From positions 3,382,501 to 3,446,500 of the forward strand of contig BSDZ01000094.1 in the NCBI GenBank assembly GCA_030268105.1: a DNA stretch of 64,000 bases. Reading direction: 5' to 3'. Source of the DNA: Volvox africanus (taxonomy: Eukaryota > Chlorophyta > Chlorophyceae > Chlamydomonadales > Volvocaceae). Below, one piece after another: positions 1 through 11,663 of this stretch (positions are counted from its first letter, which is position 1; each line of letters opens with the position of its first letter). The translations under genes were made by a program, and so were the position numbers. The notes below the pieces were generated by a model, which was not told the DNA's origin, did no database searches, and was given only the letters and a program-made list of their open reading frames with translations.

Positions 1-1485
1 GTGCGTAGCTCATGCGTACGGAGATCACCATGGCCGTTGACGGTACGAGACGCGTACTACGAATCTCACACAGCGCGCTGTGATGTTGGGCGGAGTTTGT
101 TGCATCCCATCTGCGCGCGCATGATTCCGTAACAGTGGAGAGGGCCGATACGAGGGGTGTGCGATTCCACAAGATCTGTTAATAGACCCGCTTTGCTCCA
201 AGCCTAAAGCGAACCCAACCCGACGATCATTTGCTCCTAAATTATTGGCTCTGCCTTTTGTATCAGTTGTTCCAGGGAGTCTGGTCCCCAAGGTCATCTG
301 GTCCTCGCGACCTCTCGAACAGCCTGGCCATGCCCGGCTTTCTCTCGTTCTCTTCTTATTGACGCCCATCGGCTCGGCGTTGGAGGTCGCCGGCCTTTCC
401 GTTCCCATGGCTCCCTGCGCTGTGCAGGGGGCATTCACTTAGGAGTTCCAGGTTCTACCCCGACCGAGAGCGGGCCAAAGACCCTAAAGTTAAGGGCAGG
501 GTGCCCCCATGTCGATGGACGGTGACGACCCCAATTAAAGTGACCTGCGAGCTGACCAGTAGCGGAGTTGACGCCTTAGTTGATTCGGCAGATTCCGCTG
601 GATGCTGGTGGTGGGTGCTGAACCTGGGAAAACCACTGATTTCGGAGAAGTCGGCATGGGAGACTGGATGAGGGTGCCCCGAAACACCGGGGAAGGTAGG
701 GACTGCCAGGTTAGTGGCCACGGGTGATGTACCCCCCTATCCTACACACATACTTAGGGTAGGAATAACCGTCCACATTTGCCTGTACGGCAAATCACCA
801 GCTTGTTATTGTTTCCCCGTTGTAATACTGCAATACGCGAAGAGTTGTCTCCTTAAATTCTCGTTGCGGGTTGCGAGGAGTGAACCAGACATCGTAATTG
901 TTGTTTCGAGTGCAAGTCGCATCCGATTAAGACTATGCGTCAAGATAACTCATTATGAAACTTAAGAGTCATTGTTGACATCTTTGGGTCATCCTCTGGA
1001 TCAAATCATCATCAGTCCAAGGCGTAGGTCTATCGGGAAGTTGCAAACTTTGTCTATTGCATATTGTGTCTTCCCGCCACCGGCAACACCACACCAATCA
1101 AGCACAAGTATTTCAATTGGGTTAGGAACCCAAAGCGATAGTTGGATCCTAGAATATCGTGCAGCCTTGTATAGTGTGCGAGCAGCCATATTAGCGGGAG
1201 CAAAGTTTAGCGTCCGGTTGCCCACGGCCCGCAGTAGATGCAGGTCTGAACATCCTCCCAATATCATCACCATCCTGAGTGATAACCTGTCAACATGGAG
1301 AGCGCAAGAGGTGCGATTAATGGGCTGGGAGCTGAAGGTTGCTTTCGAAGCCATGGAAACTCAAGCGACCCACGGGTCAGCTCGCAACCCCCGGGACGCA
1401 ATGAGGCCCTTAACTATGATATGATGAGAGATCGAATGTCGGGTACCTAAAATTTAAAGACAAGGCTGTGTACATGAACTGAACC
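1..1485. other. No recognisable gene
   Basis: About 1.5 kb upstream of the first convincing gene. It contains open frames on both strands (for example 972-1424 plus and 1001-1354 minus) but none shows a family motif, and they overlap each other antisense. It may hold the 5' untranslated region or promoter of the gene at 1486, or a decayed element. I see no repeat or RNA gene here. Confidence 0.5.
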
Positions 1486-3170
1486 ATGTTTCTGAACTTC
1501 GGATGTTCAGGTGAATCAAACTCCTTTTGGGGCAGCGATACCCTTGTCCAACTTGCCAAGCCACCGACTCCCACTGCGGCTGCTGCTGATGCCACTTCGG
1601 CACAAGCGGAGGCAAAGGTGTTGAACAGGGTGCTGCTGCCAAACTCGGTGACATTCCGGGTCACCTCGCCACCGGAGAGGGCGAGTGACGAGGGTGATGC
1701 CGGGCTCCTGCTGGCGGCGCACACTCCTTCGTACCTCCACATTCGAGGGTCCATTCCGTGCCCAACTCCACGCCGGTCTGCTGCATCCTCCGTAGGGTGG
1801 CTTACAGATCAATTTGTCAATGAGGGTGCTGGTGCATCTGTATGGGGATTTCAGGACAGCAGAACTCATCGTCATGCCAAAGATCAGATGGGCTGCGTCA
1901 CGGATTGGACTGCGACCCCGGCAGCAGCAGCATGCTCGGCATCGCCCTTGCCACAGGAAGGCCCCTCGAAGGTCGAACATGAGGTCTGCGAGCTTCAACC
2001 GGCGGGAGCTACCGTTATGGCGATGGCGACGCTAGCTGTCCCTCCTTTGACGTTAAGACGAGAGTCATCTCCCCACCTGTCTTGTCAGTCCACACAGTTG
2101 CCGATGGCACTGCCGCAAACACTATGGCCTGTTGCGGCACCAACCTCAGCTGATGGTGTCCCTGACCCCCTGCCATTCGGAACACCGACCGATCTACTCG
2201 ACTTCAGGGCGGCTCCCTCGCTGCAGCAGCTCCTCTGGCCACCAGCTGTTCCACCAGATTTTCCTGGAGGCTCAGCCACCCGGCACTTCACGCCCATGGG
2301 CGCTGCGCCAGTGCGAACGGTCAAAGGGTCAATGCAGGGTTTGGATGAGGATGGATACGGCTTGGAAGCGGTGCAGCAGCATTCCGGAGCGTGCAGGGAC
2401 CCTCGGGTATGGGCTTCAAGGGACGGCGCTAGACGGACGCCGTATGCACCGTCCCCGTCGTCAGGGCTAATGGCGACCGCTGTGACAGGTGCTGACACTT
2501 GTGCAGAAACTTCTTTTGCGAAATCGCCTCCTATGTCTCCTAGGCCGTGGGGGGCTCCATCGCTGCCACGTGCCTTAGGTATCGGGTGGGTTTCGCCTCC
2601 TGGCAGATTTCTCGCGTGCGGAGCAGAGGATAATCCTGGATGGCCGCAGCAGCAGGTGCAGGTACAGATGCAGGAGGAAGAGCAGCAACGGGAGATGCAA
2701 CAAGGGCAGAAGCAGCACCACCACCATCACCACCTGGAGCCGAGAAGCAGGACGCACAGGGTGGGGATAAAGAATGAGGCCGGAGGGGTGGAGGCGAGGT
2801 GGGCTCAGGCAGAGAGTCACGGACTTGAGGCACCGGGCACTGGGCTTAAGGCCGTCGCTGAGAAAGGGGCAGATGAAGGAGCAGTGCCGGCCAGAGTGCG
2901 GCCAGTTGATGTGGAAGTCTCGGAAGGCGGTCAGCTTCAGAGAGAGGTGGATGAAGTGGAAACACCAGAGTGGCGAGGCCCCGATGTGACGCGCGCAGAT
3001 GAAGGGAAGGCCAGTGAAGCGGCACTAGTAATGGCGGCAGTGGTCACCACCGCTGTGCCGATGATGTTGGGGGAGGAGGAAGACATCGTCAATGCAACTG
3101 TGGTTGAGGTCACCACGGCAGCAGAAACAACAACAGCAGCAGCATCAGAAGCAGCAACAGCAACGGCAAA

Positions 3171-3207
<37 letters not shown>

Positions 3208-6200
3208 GCAGTCCGTCGTCGCAATGTCACAATGGAGGATGATGCCGACGCTTCCCTCTGGGGTACCGAAATGGAGCAGCTAGTGGCAGCTGTCCAAGTG
3301 GTACCACCGGCCGCAGGAGCATTTGAACCCCTGGCGGTTCAGAGAACGACCAACACCAACACCAAGACACCACCTGACCAGCAGGCGCAGCAGGCGCAGC
3401 CAGGTCCGCTATGTAGCAGTATGGAAGAACCCGACAGCAGTACAGAAATGGACAAGGATGATTTAATTCTCGCGGAGCTGGCTGTCAATATGCGGTCGAT
3501 AAATTCTCACAACATGGGGCAGACTAACGCGGATGGATCCAGGCAGGCGGAGGGTTCAGGGAAGGCACCGGCAGCGGCCCATGCCGATGGATATGGCCGC
3601 GACATTCGGACAGCTTGTGAGGGAGCAGAGCAGCGAAACCTGCAATTACGGCAAATGTCAAATCCACCATCGCCGCAACCGCCATCATCGCCACTGGAAC
3701 AAACGCAGCAGGGCCTGGCCTGGCCTGAGGAATGCTGTGTGACCAAAGCTAGGAAACGATGTCGCCATTTGTCTACCTTGTGTGCTGACTTGTCCATGCG
3801 TTGCAACAACAAGAGGCGCTCCGAATCCCACCGCACGGCCCAAGAGGGGGAGGAAACTGCTCGTAGTATCGGAGCGGCTGCTGACGCGTCGGTTGGTCCT
3901 CCACCTCCCCAGTTGCTGAGGTCTGTACCCGCCGTAGATTCAGCTGCGAACCTTCTGCAACCTACTCCCCCTGCAGCAACAGCGCAGCTCCCAGAGCCCA
4001 TGCAGCAAGCAGCCAGAATATCGCAGCCTCCAAGTAAGCCGCCACCAGCCAAAGGCGCTGTGGAGCCCATGACGGATCAGCGGCCAGTAGGGGGACCACC
4101 TGACCATCAAGGTTTGGCTTCAGAGCGGTTACTGTGTTGCAGTGCCTGCAGCACAACATGTAGCCCTAATCGGCGCCGATCCAAAGGCTTTTTTACCCAC
4201 GCTGCGCGCACATTCACCTGCCATGCTTGCTGCCTTCGTAACATCAGGGCTAATGGCTTCTATGGTCCTCCCGGGACGCGGTCTCTGGAGGAGGCGGGTG
4301 GCCGGGCATGTGAGGCGTGTGGAACCACAGAAACGAAGAGATGGCGCCCACATAAGCACACTCGAGGAGCTTATGTGTGCAGCCGCTGTGATGGGCACTT
4401 TGTTTGGCGGGGGACGTACTCACGGATTGCTGATGGTGCCGATGGAAAAGGGGCCAAAGGATGTGACCCGCGGGTCACATCTGCCGCAGCCAATAACGGC
4501 GATGGTGGTAGTGGTGGCGGTGGCAGAAATGGCGGCAGTGGCAATGCTGAGGATAGCTGTGGTGGTGGCGGCAGCAGGCCGCCCATGGTGCAGGGACCGG
4601 TCACTCGATTGGGCATAGGTCTGGAGACGGGGGCAACCATGACGACCAGCTTCGATTCACCGAAACAGGTGACCGTTGGAGCAGAGGAGGAAGCAGCCCC
4701 TACTGGCGATGGCCAAGACTCGAAAGGCGGCGCAGCGGTGCAGCTGCGGCGGGAGGGGCACCAGCGGCAACCGACGCCGGAGAAGCCACAGCCTGAACGC
4801 CTCCACCATGCAGCCCCGGAGCTTGGCCCTGGCAGAGGCGGCGTCTCCGTTGTCCCCAGAGTCATAGAACAGCCGGAGCCTATGGACGGGGTCACGAACG
4901 TTGATGGCGGCGATGGCGGCAACGCCATCCATGCTAGCGCCGGCGGAGAGCCTGACGTCCAAAATATACAGCAGTGGGTTCAAGCGCTGCAGGGGAAGGT
5001 TACGGCTCTGTGCCAGGTAAGGCAGGTGCAGAGCGTCAGGGCTAAGAGGATGTCATCCCGATAATTCGGGAGTCCTATCTCAGAAGTATTAGGATAAGGC
5101 GGGGCATTTATTAGGTGTGACATTTACTAGGACGGGCATGCACATCAACAAACAGAGTGCGTCACGCCAGCATCGGTCTTGCCTCCTCCAAAGGCGCTGA
5201 TGCCGGAGCAGCGAAGACCAGTCACCATGTTGGACGGCAACGGTGCAGCTGCGGACGCAGGCGCTGCGCAGCAGCTGGCCGGAATCACCGGCTCAGCAGA
5301 AGGCCGCGATGTTGCCGAAAACCCGAGGGTGAGTCTTTTCCTTGGCCGGAGAGGCCAGCACCGTGTACCTTATGGCTCTAGACCTTTACAATTATATTCT
5401 GTACAGTATATTCCACCGCAGCTCGACTGTATCCGGGCTCCTTCACGATGGGTATTGTTTGGACTACATTGGCAAGATTTCATGCAGTATATAGCACGTG
5501 GAACCGGAGAGGCATCGTCCAATCGCGGTTGCCGTTGAACTGGCCGGAAACATCGGGAAAATTTCCCTTGTCGTCCTCGTGTGCTCAGTACTTAGCCTAT
5601 TATCCCTTCTTCTCCTCCCTTGTTTTCCACTCGCCTCCCTTCGCCTTCTACTGCAACAGGCCCTCCGTTTGGGTGACCTGATTTACCGCTGGATGAAGGT
5701 GAAGAACGGGTTTCGGAGCTAGGGGAAACGGGAGTAGGTGAAAGGGCTCCCCGGTCAGGGAAATGGGCGAAGGAGAGCTAACCACATTATCGGAAGGCCC
5801 ATCCCTCACCAGATATGCGGCTGCACTTGGGCGCCATTCTCTGCATCTCCCACGGTCCTGGTCATATCATATCTAGAATCCAGGCAACCACCCACGTCAC
5901 CACGACGCTCCCTCTACAACCCGCTGCCTGGGCCCCTGCTTGACTCTTCCTGTCCCTTTGTGCGGGACAGCTGGGCGCGTGTCGGCTTACGGGTTCTCCG
6001 TTATGCTGTGCCGGGTAAACCCATCCCCAGGTCCATATCTGGCCTCGTCCCCTGGCGCTGATGCTTGGTCCCGCCGCCGCCGCACTGGCGTTGGATCGGG
6101 AGGGGCCAATTCCTGGACTCAACGAGGAGGAGCAGGTGGGGGACACAAAAAACATCCACCACGATAAGACTTATATTGGTAGGTCTACCCGTTGCAGAGA

Positions 6201-7032
6201 AGTACCCGTCGCTGACTGCGCTGCAATCGAACTAAATGGCCATAGGAGCTCTAAGCACACAGCTATCGAGGCAGCAATAGGTGATAGGGCAGTACCTGGT
6301 GGGGTGATGGCGGGTCCAGTTAGGACCGCGATAAGTTAACGTCCCCTGCTGCAGCCTATGCAGGGTGGCTTTCACTGCTGTTTTTACCTCCGAGCGGGTT
6401 TTTTCTTGCCCTGTCTGTCGGCCTCCTCCCCTTCATTTCAGGCTACCTGGGACCTGAGCCGCGCCGACGTGTGCGAGGGCTTTGTGGATGTCGCCGATGC
6501 GGCTATGGGGGAGCAGCCGCGTGAGCCCGTCACGGATGCAGGGATTCGGCGGTTCAGAGAAGTCTCGTCGCACTTGGCCGAGGGCTTGGCGGCGCAGCTG
6601 GTGCTTAATAATGCTGACAAGTACGCCGCAATGCTAGCGGATCCAGGTACGCCAGAGCCAGGATGGCCGGCTGTCATCGCCGATGTAATCACCGATGTCA
6701 GCATGAGTGATAACGCCCGGGCGCTGGCCAGAGGCCCGTTCCGTCCGTTGCTGCTGGCGGTTGCGGAAGAGGGGCTGCGACTTGCGTTTCGTTTAGGAAT
6801 GGGCGCCGGGGGCCCGGGTCAACTGGTGGCGAGGACAGGTAAGGTATTTGATCGCTGTCCCGCGCCACTGATTGTAGCTCCCGGAGTCACCTGGCTGCGG
6901 CGGAGGGTGGCCGCGCAGCAGGGGCCTGGGTCCATTACGCAGGGGCCGAGGACAGCTGTTGAGCCCAATGCTGCATATGATGTGTTGAAGGTGGAGCTGG
7001 TGCGGATCCAGCTATCAGCTGTGCGCGGCTGA
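1486..7032 (+). CDS. Large protein with two GATA-like zinc fingers (3-exon model)
   Basis: Exons proposed: 1486-5016, 5194 (or 5212)-5328 and 6442-7032, about 1418 residues. The first exon is a long open frame rich in Ala, Gln, Gly and Pro, with a His run near residue 412 and Ala/Thr repeats near 545-575. Near its end are two four-cysteine clusters: C885-x2-C888-x23-C912-x2-C915 and C942-x2-C945-x19-C965-x2-C968. The second reads CEACGTTETKRWRPHKH, close to the GATA finger pattern, so DNA binding is inferred. The first exon could instead stop at 5064. However, a strong donor (CAG/GTAAGG) precedes that stop, several phase-0 acceptors follow, only 136 bases separate it from the next ATG at 5200, and the first TGTAA is at 7632. 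All this favours one gene. The join 5328/6442 is phase 0 (donor AGG/GTGAGT). The C-terminal 197 residues match no family I know. The true start could lie further upstream. Confidence 0.6.
3116..3212 (+). repeat. CAG/CAACA-type coding repeat
   Basis: Imperfect run of CAGCAA/CAACAG units within the first exon of the zinc-finger gene. In the coding frame it gives an Ala/Thr run and in another frame poly-Gln. It fits replication slippage tolerated in a disordered segment. Confidence 0.8.
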
Positions 7033-7631
7033 ATGGACGGTTGGGTCAAGCTTGTTGATGGATTCCGTAGCGATAGCCCTTCCCGTCCAAGCGATGGTAT
7101 ATGTGCCTCCTGGTTTACCCTTTTAGCCTTATGTGTGTGAGTAACGGAGACGCACAGCCGCGCAAATTGACTGAGTTGATGGTTACCTGCACTTCTGACG
7201 GCTACCATAATTGATCTTTGTGTGTGAAATCGAGCCCGTTGCTGTCACCCAATCAGCCTAATAATGTTTCCCGACATTTGCTGCAAGCGTGGGGTAACCA
7301 CTTTCTAAGTACGAAACCGTCGATAGCCTAGTAGGGAGGTCGTTAATTTGCCAGTCAACCATGTGACTGTAGCGACTAGGGCTGCTGCATAGAGACCTGC
7401 AGGCAGAAGGTGTGTCGTATGGAGCGGAGGTCCAAAGATGGACTGTTTATTTCATCTTTTATGACGCGCATTGTGTTGCCTTCTAGGCCATCGCCGGGAG
7501 ATAGGGAAAGGTGCAGTAGATGTGAGTTCGCGAATTAGGGGAAGGAGTATGTCCCTAGGGGGGCCCTATGTGTTGCCGAATTGTGCGATGTGGTAGTTCT
7601 ATGTGCGCTGTGTATTGCACACATAGGTGAA

Positions 7632-7636
7632 TGTAA
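7632..7636 (+). terminator. TGTAA polyadenylation signal
   Basis: TGTAA, the volvocine polyadenylation motif, lies 600 bases after the stop at 7032. It is the first copy on this strand after the zinc-finger gene begins its 3' region. Confidence 0.5.
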
Positions 7637-7891
7637 ATGTTGTTGGCTTCACGGGTCGGTTGGTTGGATTCCAACTCGTGAAACCCAATGACTACATGGA
7701 GGTGCACATGTTTCGGGCGTTGTTGCATGCAATGCGCAGTCTTGTGTCAACACGGTTGCCCATTTAGGGCCCCTTCCTAGAGTGGCTGCGATATTCAATA
7801 TCGCGTCTTGCAACATACTGCAAGAATCTCTTTTGCCAGTGGTTACTGTTGCAATCCCCTTTCCAGATTGATTAGCATCGTACCGTACTCC

Positions 7892-7896
7892 TTACA
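7892..7896 (-). terminator. TGTAA polyadenylation signal (minus strand)
   Basis: TTACA on the plus strand is TGTAA on the minus strand. It lies about 925 bases past the enkurin stop. This is a long 3' untranslated region, so the assignment is tentative. Confidence 0.35.
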
Positions 7897-8820
7897 CACA
7901 GCGTATGGCACTTCGTGTGAATCCTCAATTGCACAGTCTCGGGCTCATGAGCTACGGCGATGGAACGCCCTCATTTTTTCCCAGGACCTACTCCGTGCAG
8001 GTCTTATCATCTTAACGCTCCGGGAAGGTTCCACTTCCTGGCCGAAGTCCAAGGCCGGATGCGTACATCCTGCTAGGTTTTAAGAACTGTTATAGCGCTG
8101 CTAACGTTGGTCAGTGCTGCCGTAAAAATAGCTGTTGCCTGCGGCAACACAAGATTGTTTGGTCCTTGTCGTCATTTCCATACAATGCCGCGTGCAGCAC
8201 CGACTCCCGGAAAAACTAACCGGTAAAGCCCTGGCCAAACCCGTTCGGGTGCCAGTCCAAGAGGCCCAGGAAAATGCGACCGTCTGACAGCCGAAGGCAC
8301 ATCTAGTTCAGTGTCCCTTTCGGGCGACTGCCACTGCTTTCCTGTTTTCCATAGTAGGAAAAATCCTAACTGCAAACCGGCTCATGTCTAACCCATCGCA
8401 TTCCGGCTGATGCACAGCCTTTTCACTGGCAGAAGTGGCCTCGCAGGATGACTATGTCCTGGACTCCATCCCAAGCTCCATTGAGAATACGTCCCTCTAC
8501 AGATAGTGCTCATAGCATCAAGGCAGCGTAACGACCCCACGTCCTACCCAGCAAATCTTCAATCTCCCCTACTCCGCCTGGCTTCCTTCCCAACCCCGAT
8601 TCGTCCCTTTTCGCCCTTTCCCCTTCACCACCGTAACCCCCTTCCCTTTCTCAGACGCGAGTGCTACATTCCTCTCCCCAAATAGTGCCGTTAGCGTTCA
8701 TTCATTGTGCTCGTAAAGAACCAAAATACAGCCATGGTCCACTGAAATCTCCGCCTCAGCTGTGCCGCTGCTGCAGCCACTGACATTTTGACTCCACCGT
8801 CCGCCTCAAGATAGCTGCAT

Positions 8821-10219
8821 TCAGTCCTCCACCACCAGCACTACCTCCCCACGCTCGAGCGTGCGGATGTCCCGCTCGATCTCTGCCAGCTCCCGCTCCA
8901 TCGCCTCCTTGCGAATTTTTTTCATAGCCGTATCCACTGTAAGGGATAACCCCTGGTAAGCCGTGTTAACGGAGCTCCATTTGTTCTTGAGGTGCCGGAT
9001 GAGCTGCTGCCGGTCGTCGGGTGACAGCTGGCTCACGTGCGCGTTGGCATCCTATTGGCATAAGTCGAAGGCAAGTGGATACGGAGTCGGAAGAGAGGCA
9101 ACCCCGAATATGAGAGGTGGACCATTTAAAGGGCAGTGGACATCGTGCAGTTGTATTACCGTGGAGGTGGTTTATACATTGTACGGGAACAAGGTGTCCG
9201 CGGTGCTATGGCTGCTGTGGGTTGCGAAGCATTGTGCATAATGTCGCATGCCCATGTGGGTTAGGATACAATTATTCAGACCAGGGGCACCGTCATCTTT
9301 GCCATGATATGCGACGTGTTGTTTAAGACTTGCCCCCCTCAAGGTGGGGGTTCTTCCGGCACCGGGCCCAAAATCAACGACTCGACTTTCAAGACTGCCA
9401 CCCCGTCATTCCTCATCTTCCTTAGATCCTTCCAAGGTACATAATCTTCACAGACACGTAACCTTACGCACCGGCGCTTCTCGGACTCGAAGGAACTGCG
9501 AGAACTGCTCCTTTTCCTTAGACATCCGCTCCTTATTGCGTTTAAGGTATAACGGCACTTGCCCGTAGTCCGGTTTCTGAGTCCATTGGAACTCTGGCTG
9601 GGGAACCTTGCCTGGCTTGGCGAGCATGACATCCACTGCGTTCGACGTGATAAAGTTTTTGTTGCTGGTCAGTCCCATTTTGGGAACATCATCCTTGCTT
9701 GGAATAGGAGGCCGAATTTTTTGCTTTGGGTTCGTGGGAGGGCCGGCTGCAAGGAAAACGACATTGAGTGGAGGTTAAGCCACGCGGCCCACAGCGGCAA
9801 GCCAGCCCACATAATCATCCAATTTTTATCATGAACTCACGTGATGGAAGCTTAGGTTCCTTCTCATGTGGGTGAAGTCTCACGGGAGCGTTGTTTCCAT
9901 CGGCTTTCCCCATAGTCGCGTGCGGTTGGACTTTACTTTGTCCAAATTCGAACTGGGCTGGGTGAGTCCTGCCCGAAAACTGCAGACAAGGTAAATAAAG
10001 TGCACGCAGAGTTACACACAGTCCACTAGCCTTGCGGAAACGCATCAGAGATTTCAAGGATGTCTAAGCTTTAACACGCACATATGGGAAATATCCAATC
10101 CTTTAACATTCTTCCTTAGCGGCCCCAGCAGCCGCGCGCACCTTCGAGGTATGCATCGGCGGTCGCGATGGCACTTCTTGTGGGTTGGGTATCAGTGCGT
10201 AAACGCTTTCCTCCTGCAT
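8821..10219 (-). CDS. ENKUR: Enkurin (flagellar microtubule inner protein, FAP106-type)
   Basis: Four exons on the minus strand: 10142-10219, 9841-9979, 9463-9746 and 8821-9051, with all junctions in phase, giving 243 residues (animal enkurin is about 256). The start ATG at 10219 opens with MQEESVYALIPNP, matching the enkurin N terminus (ECIYNLIP in animals). Exon 3 has the enkurin hallmark GLTSNKNFITSNAVDVM followed by YGQVPLYLKRNKE. The last exon has LSPDDRQQLIRHLKNKW and a charged helical tail. Enkurin was first described as a calmodulin- and TRPC-binding sperm protein. In cilia it is a microtubule inner protein at the inner junction of the doublet, known as FAP106 in Chlamydomonas. A role in flagella is therefore well supported by family knowledge. 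The neighbouring genes add nothing to this assignment. Confidence 0.92.
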
Positions 10220-11663
10220 TCTTGATTGGCTAGAAAACGAGTAGAGAACTTTTCCTCTTGGCACTTCCCTGGCGATGTGTGTCGCTAATAGGCGGAATGC
10301 AGGTTATCTTTGGAAAATATACCTTAATATTTGAGACCATCAGAACATATGGTAATAATAATGCGATGATAGGCAGCCCATCGCCTTTTTGCACCGGCGA
10401 TACTTCGAAGTCGTACGTGCGGCCATGGTCCGTCGTCGGCCTGATGTTAATGAACTTTACGACTTACAGTTCAGCTTAACTTAAACCATCAAATCTTTTT
10501 ACGCAAGACTCCCACGGATATAGCTTATGATACAGCGAAGTGAGCGACCATCTGTGTGATAGTGTATAAGCCTGCAAAGCACACAGATAGTACAATCGAA
10601 GACAACTAGCACAAAATCATGTAGCTTCTATCATTCTTCCAGCACGTTTGCATCTCGGTTCACGCATTTGCAACTGCTCCTGCCTCAGATCCACTGATGT
10701 GCCGAGAGTGCTATAATCATGCCTTAGGTACCGAGGGTACCGAGTTTAATATCACACACACGCGCCTTGACTATGGCGTTGGGGAGTAGGTTTGCATATT
10801 TTACCACCATCATGAACCATCCAGAAAGCCCATGATTGATCCCCTGATTGCAAGGGTAGCGTCAGATGCTGTTGTGAGCCAATGACACTTCCGGGGCCAT
10901 ATTTATTTCTCCCTAAGTACCGCCATCCCCGAGTCAGAAACCAAACCCAACACGTCGCCACTAAGGCAGTAGGCCAAGCCAAGTTACCAGAGCCCCCGCC
11001 GCTTCGTCACTTCCCAAATCGTTCGTGAAAGTGTGGAACCTGCTGCAATGAAATGGCACCTGAATTGGCGGTGAGCGCAGGAATGCATACACGACAGTAG
11101 CCATTACAGACAACTATAGGTGTTACATGCATGTAGAGCGATTGTGGTACCAACATGTGTCACCGGCTCTGGCCCCATTGCCCCCTAATGGCAAGCTTTG
11201 ACGAAAGAACCTCAACAACAGCAGTAACCTCATCTTTACATATATTTTGACCGAAAAAGCACTGTAAGCACAGCAAAGCCAGACGCTGCGTACGACATTG
11301 CTGTGACTATGTCGCTAGTTACTTTGGCCAGCCAGTCCGAAGAAGCGTACGTTAACTATGCTCACAAAGAACTCTTCGCTTGTAACCACAGCCTGTCAAA
11401 AACGCGAAGTGGCTGACCCTTTTATTAACACGATAATCTCTTCTGTCCCCTCCCCCTCTTACTTCTGACTACTTTCCAACTGCATTGTTCACGTGACAGC
11501 CCACGCGCCTATGGTCCTCTTCCCCTGAACACACTCCACTCGGTCCGAGTTACTTACTCAGTGGGACGTATCTAGCCTCCATGATATCCACCTTTGTTGA
11601 GCAGCTGTGGCAGCACCGCCTGCCATGGCGCTAAGTCAAGCATCAACAACCCTTCCCCCCACC
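10220..11663. other. Intergenic: enkurin promoter side and cyclohydrolase 3' end
   Basis: Holds the upstream region of enkurin (transcribed leftward from 10219) and the 3' untranslated region of the cyclohydrolase gene. Minus-strand TGTAA motifs occur at 11236, 11122 and 11104. The open frames are short and unconvincing. Confidence 0.55.
11236..11240 (-). terminator. TGTAA polyadenylation signal (minus strand)
   Basis: TTACA on the plus strand, 424 bases past the cyclohydrolase stop at 11664. This is a typical 3' untranslated length for this lineage. Two more copies at 11104 and 11122 are alternatives. Confidence 0.45.

Larger units (their letters stand above)
7033..8820. other. Convergent 3' intergenic region
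   Basis: Lies between the ends of a plus-strand and a minus-strand gene. It holds their 3' untranslated regions and polyadenylation motifs at 7632 (+) and 7892 (-). The small open frames (7808-8083 plus, 8172-8375 minus) show no family motif. There is a C/T-rich stretch at about 8545-8670. Confidence 0.6.

Noticed and set aside
972..1424. Possible RNase H-like fragment (EYRAAL, then SDNLSTWRAQE)
   Set aside because: The resemblance is short, the catalytic acidic residues are not placed as in RNase H, and no reverse transcriptase or integrase motif is nearby.
9339..9632. Alternative enkurin exon or separate gene
   Set aside because: The frame runs out of phase through enkurin exon 3 and its intron; the 9463/9051 join gives the conserved enkurin sequence directly.
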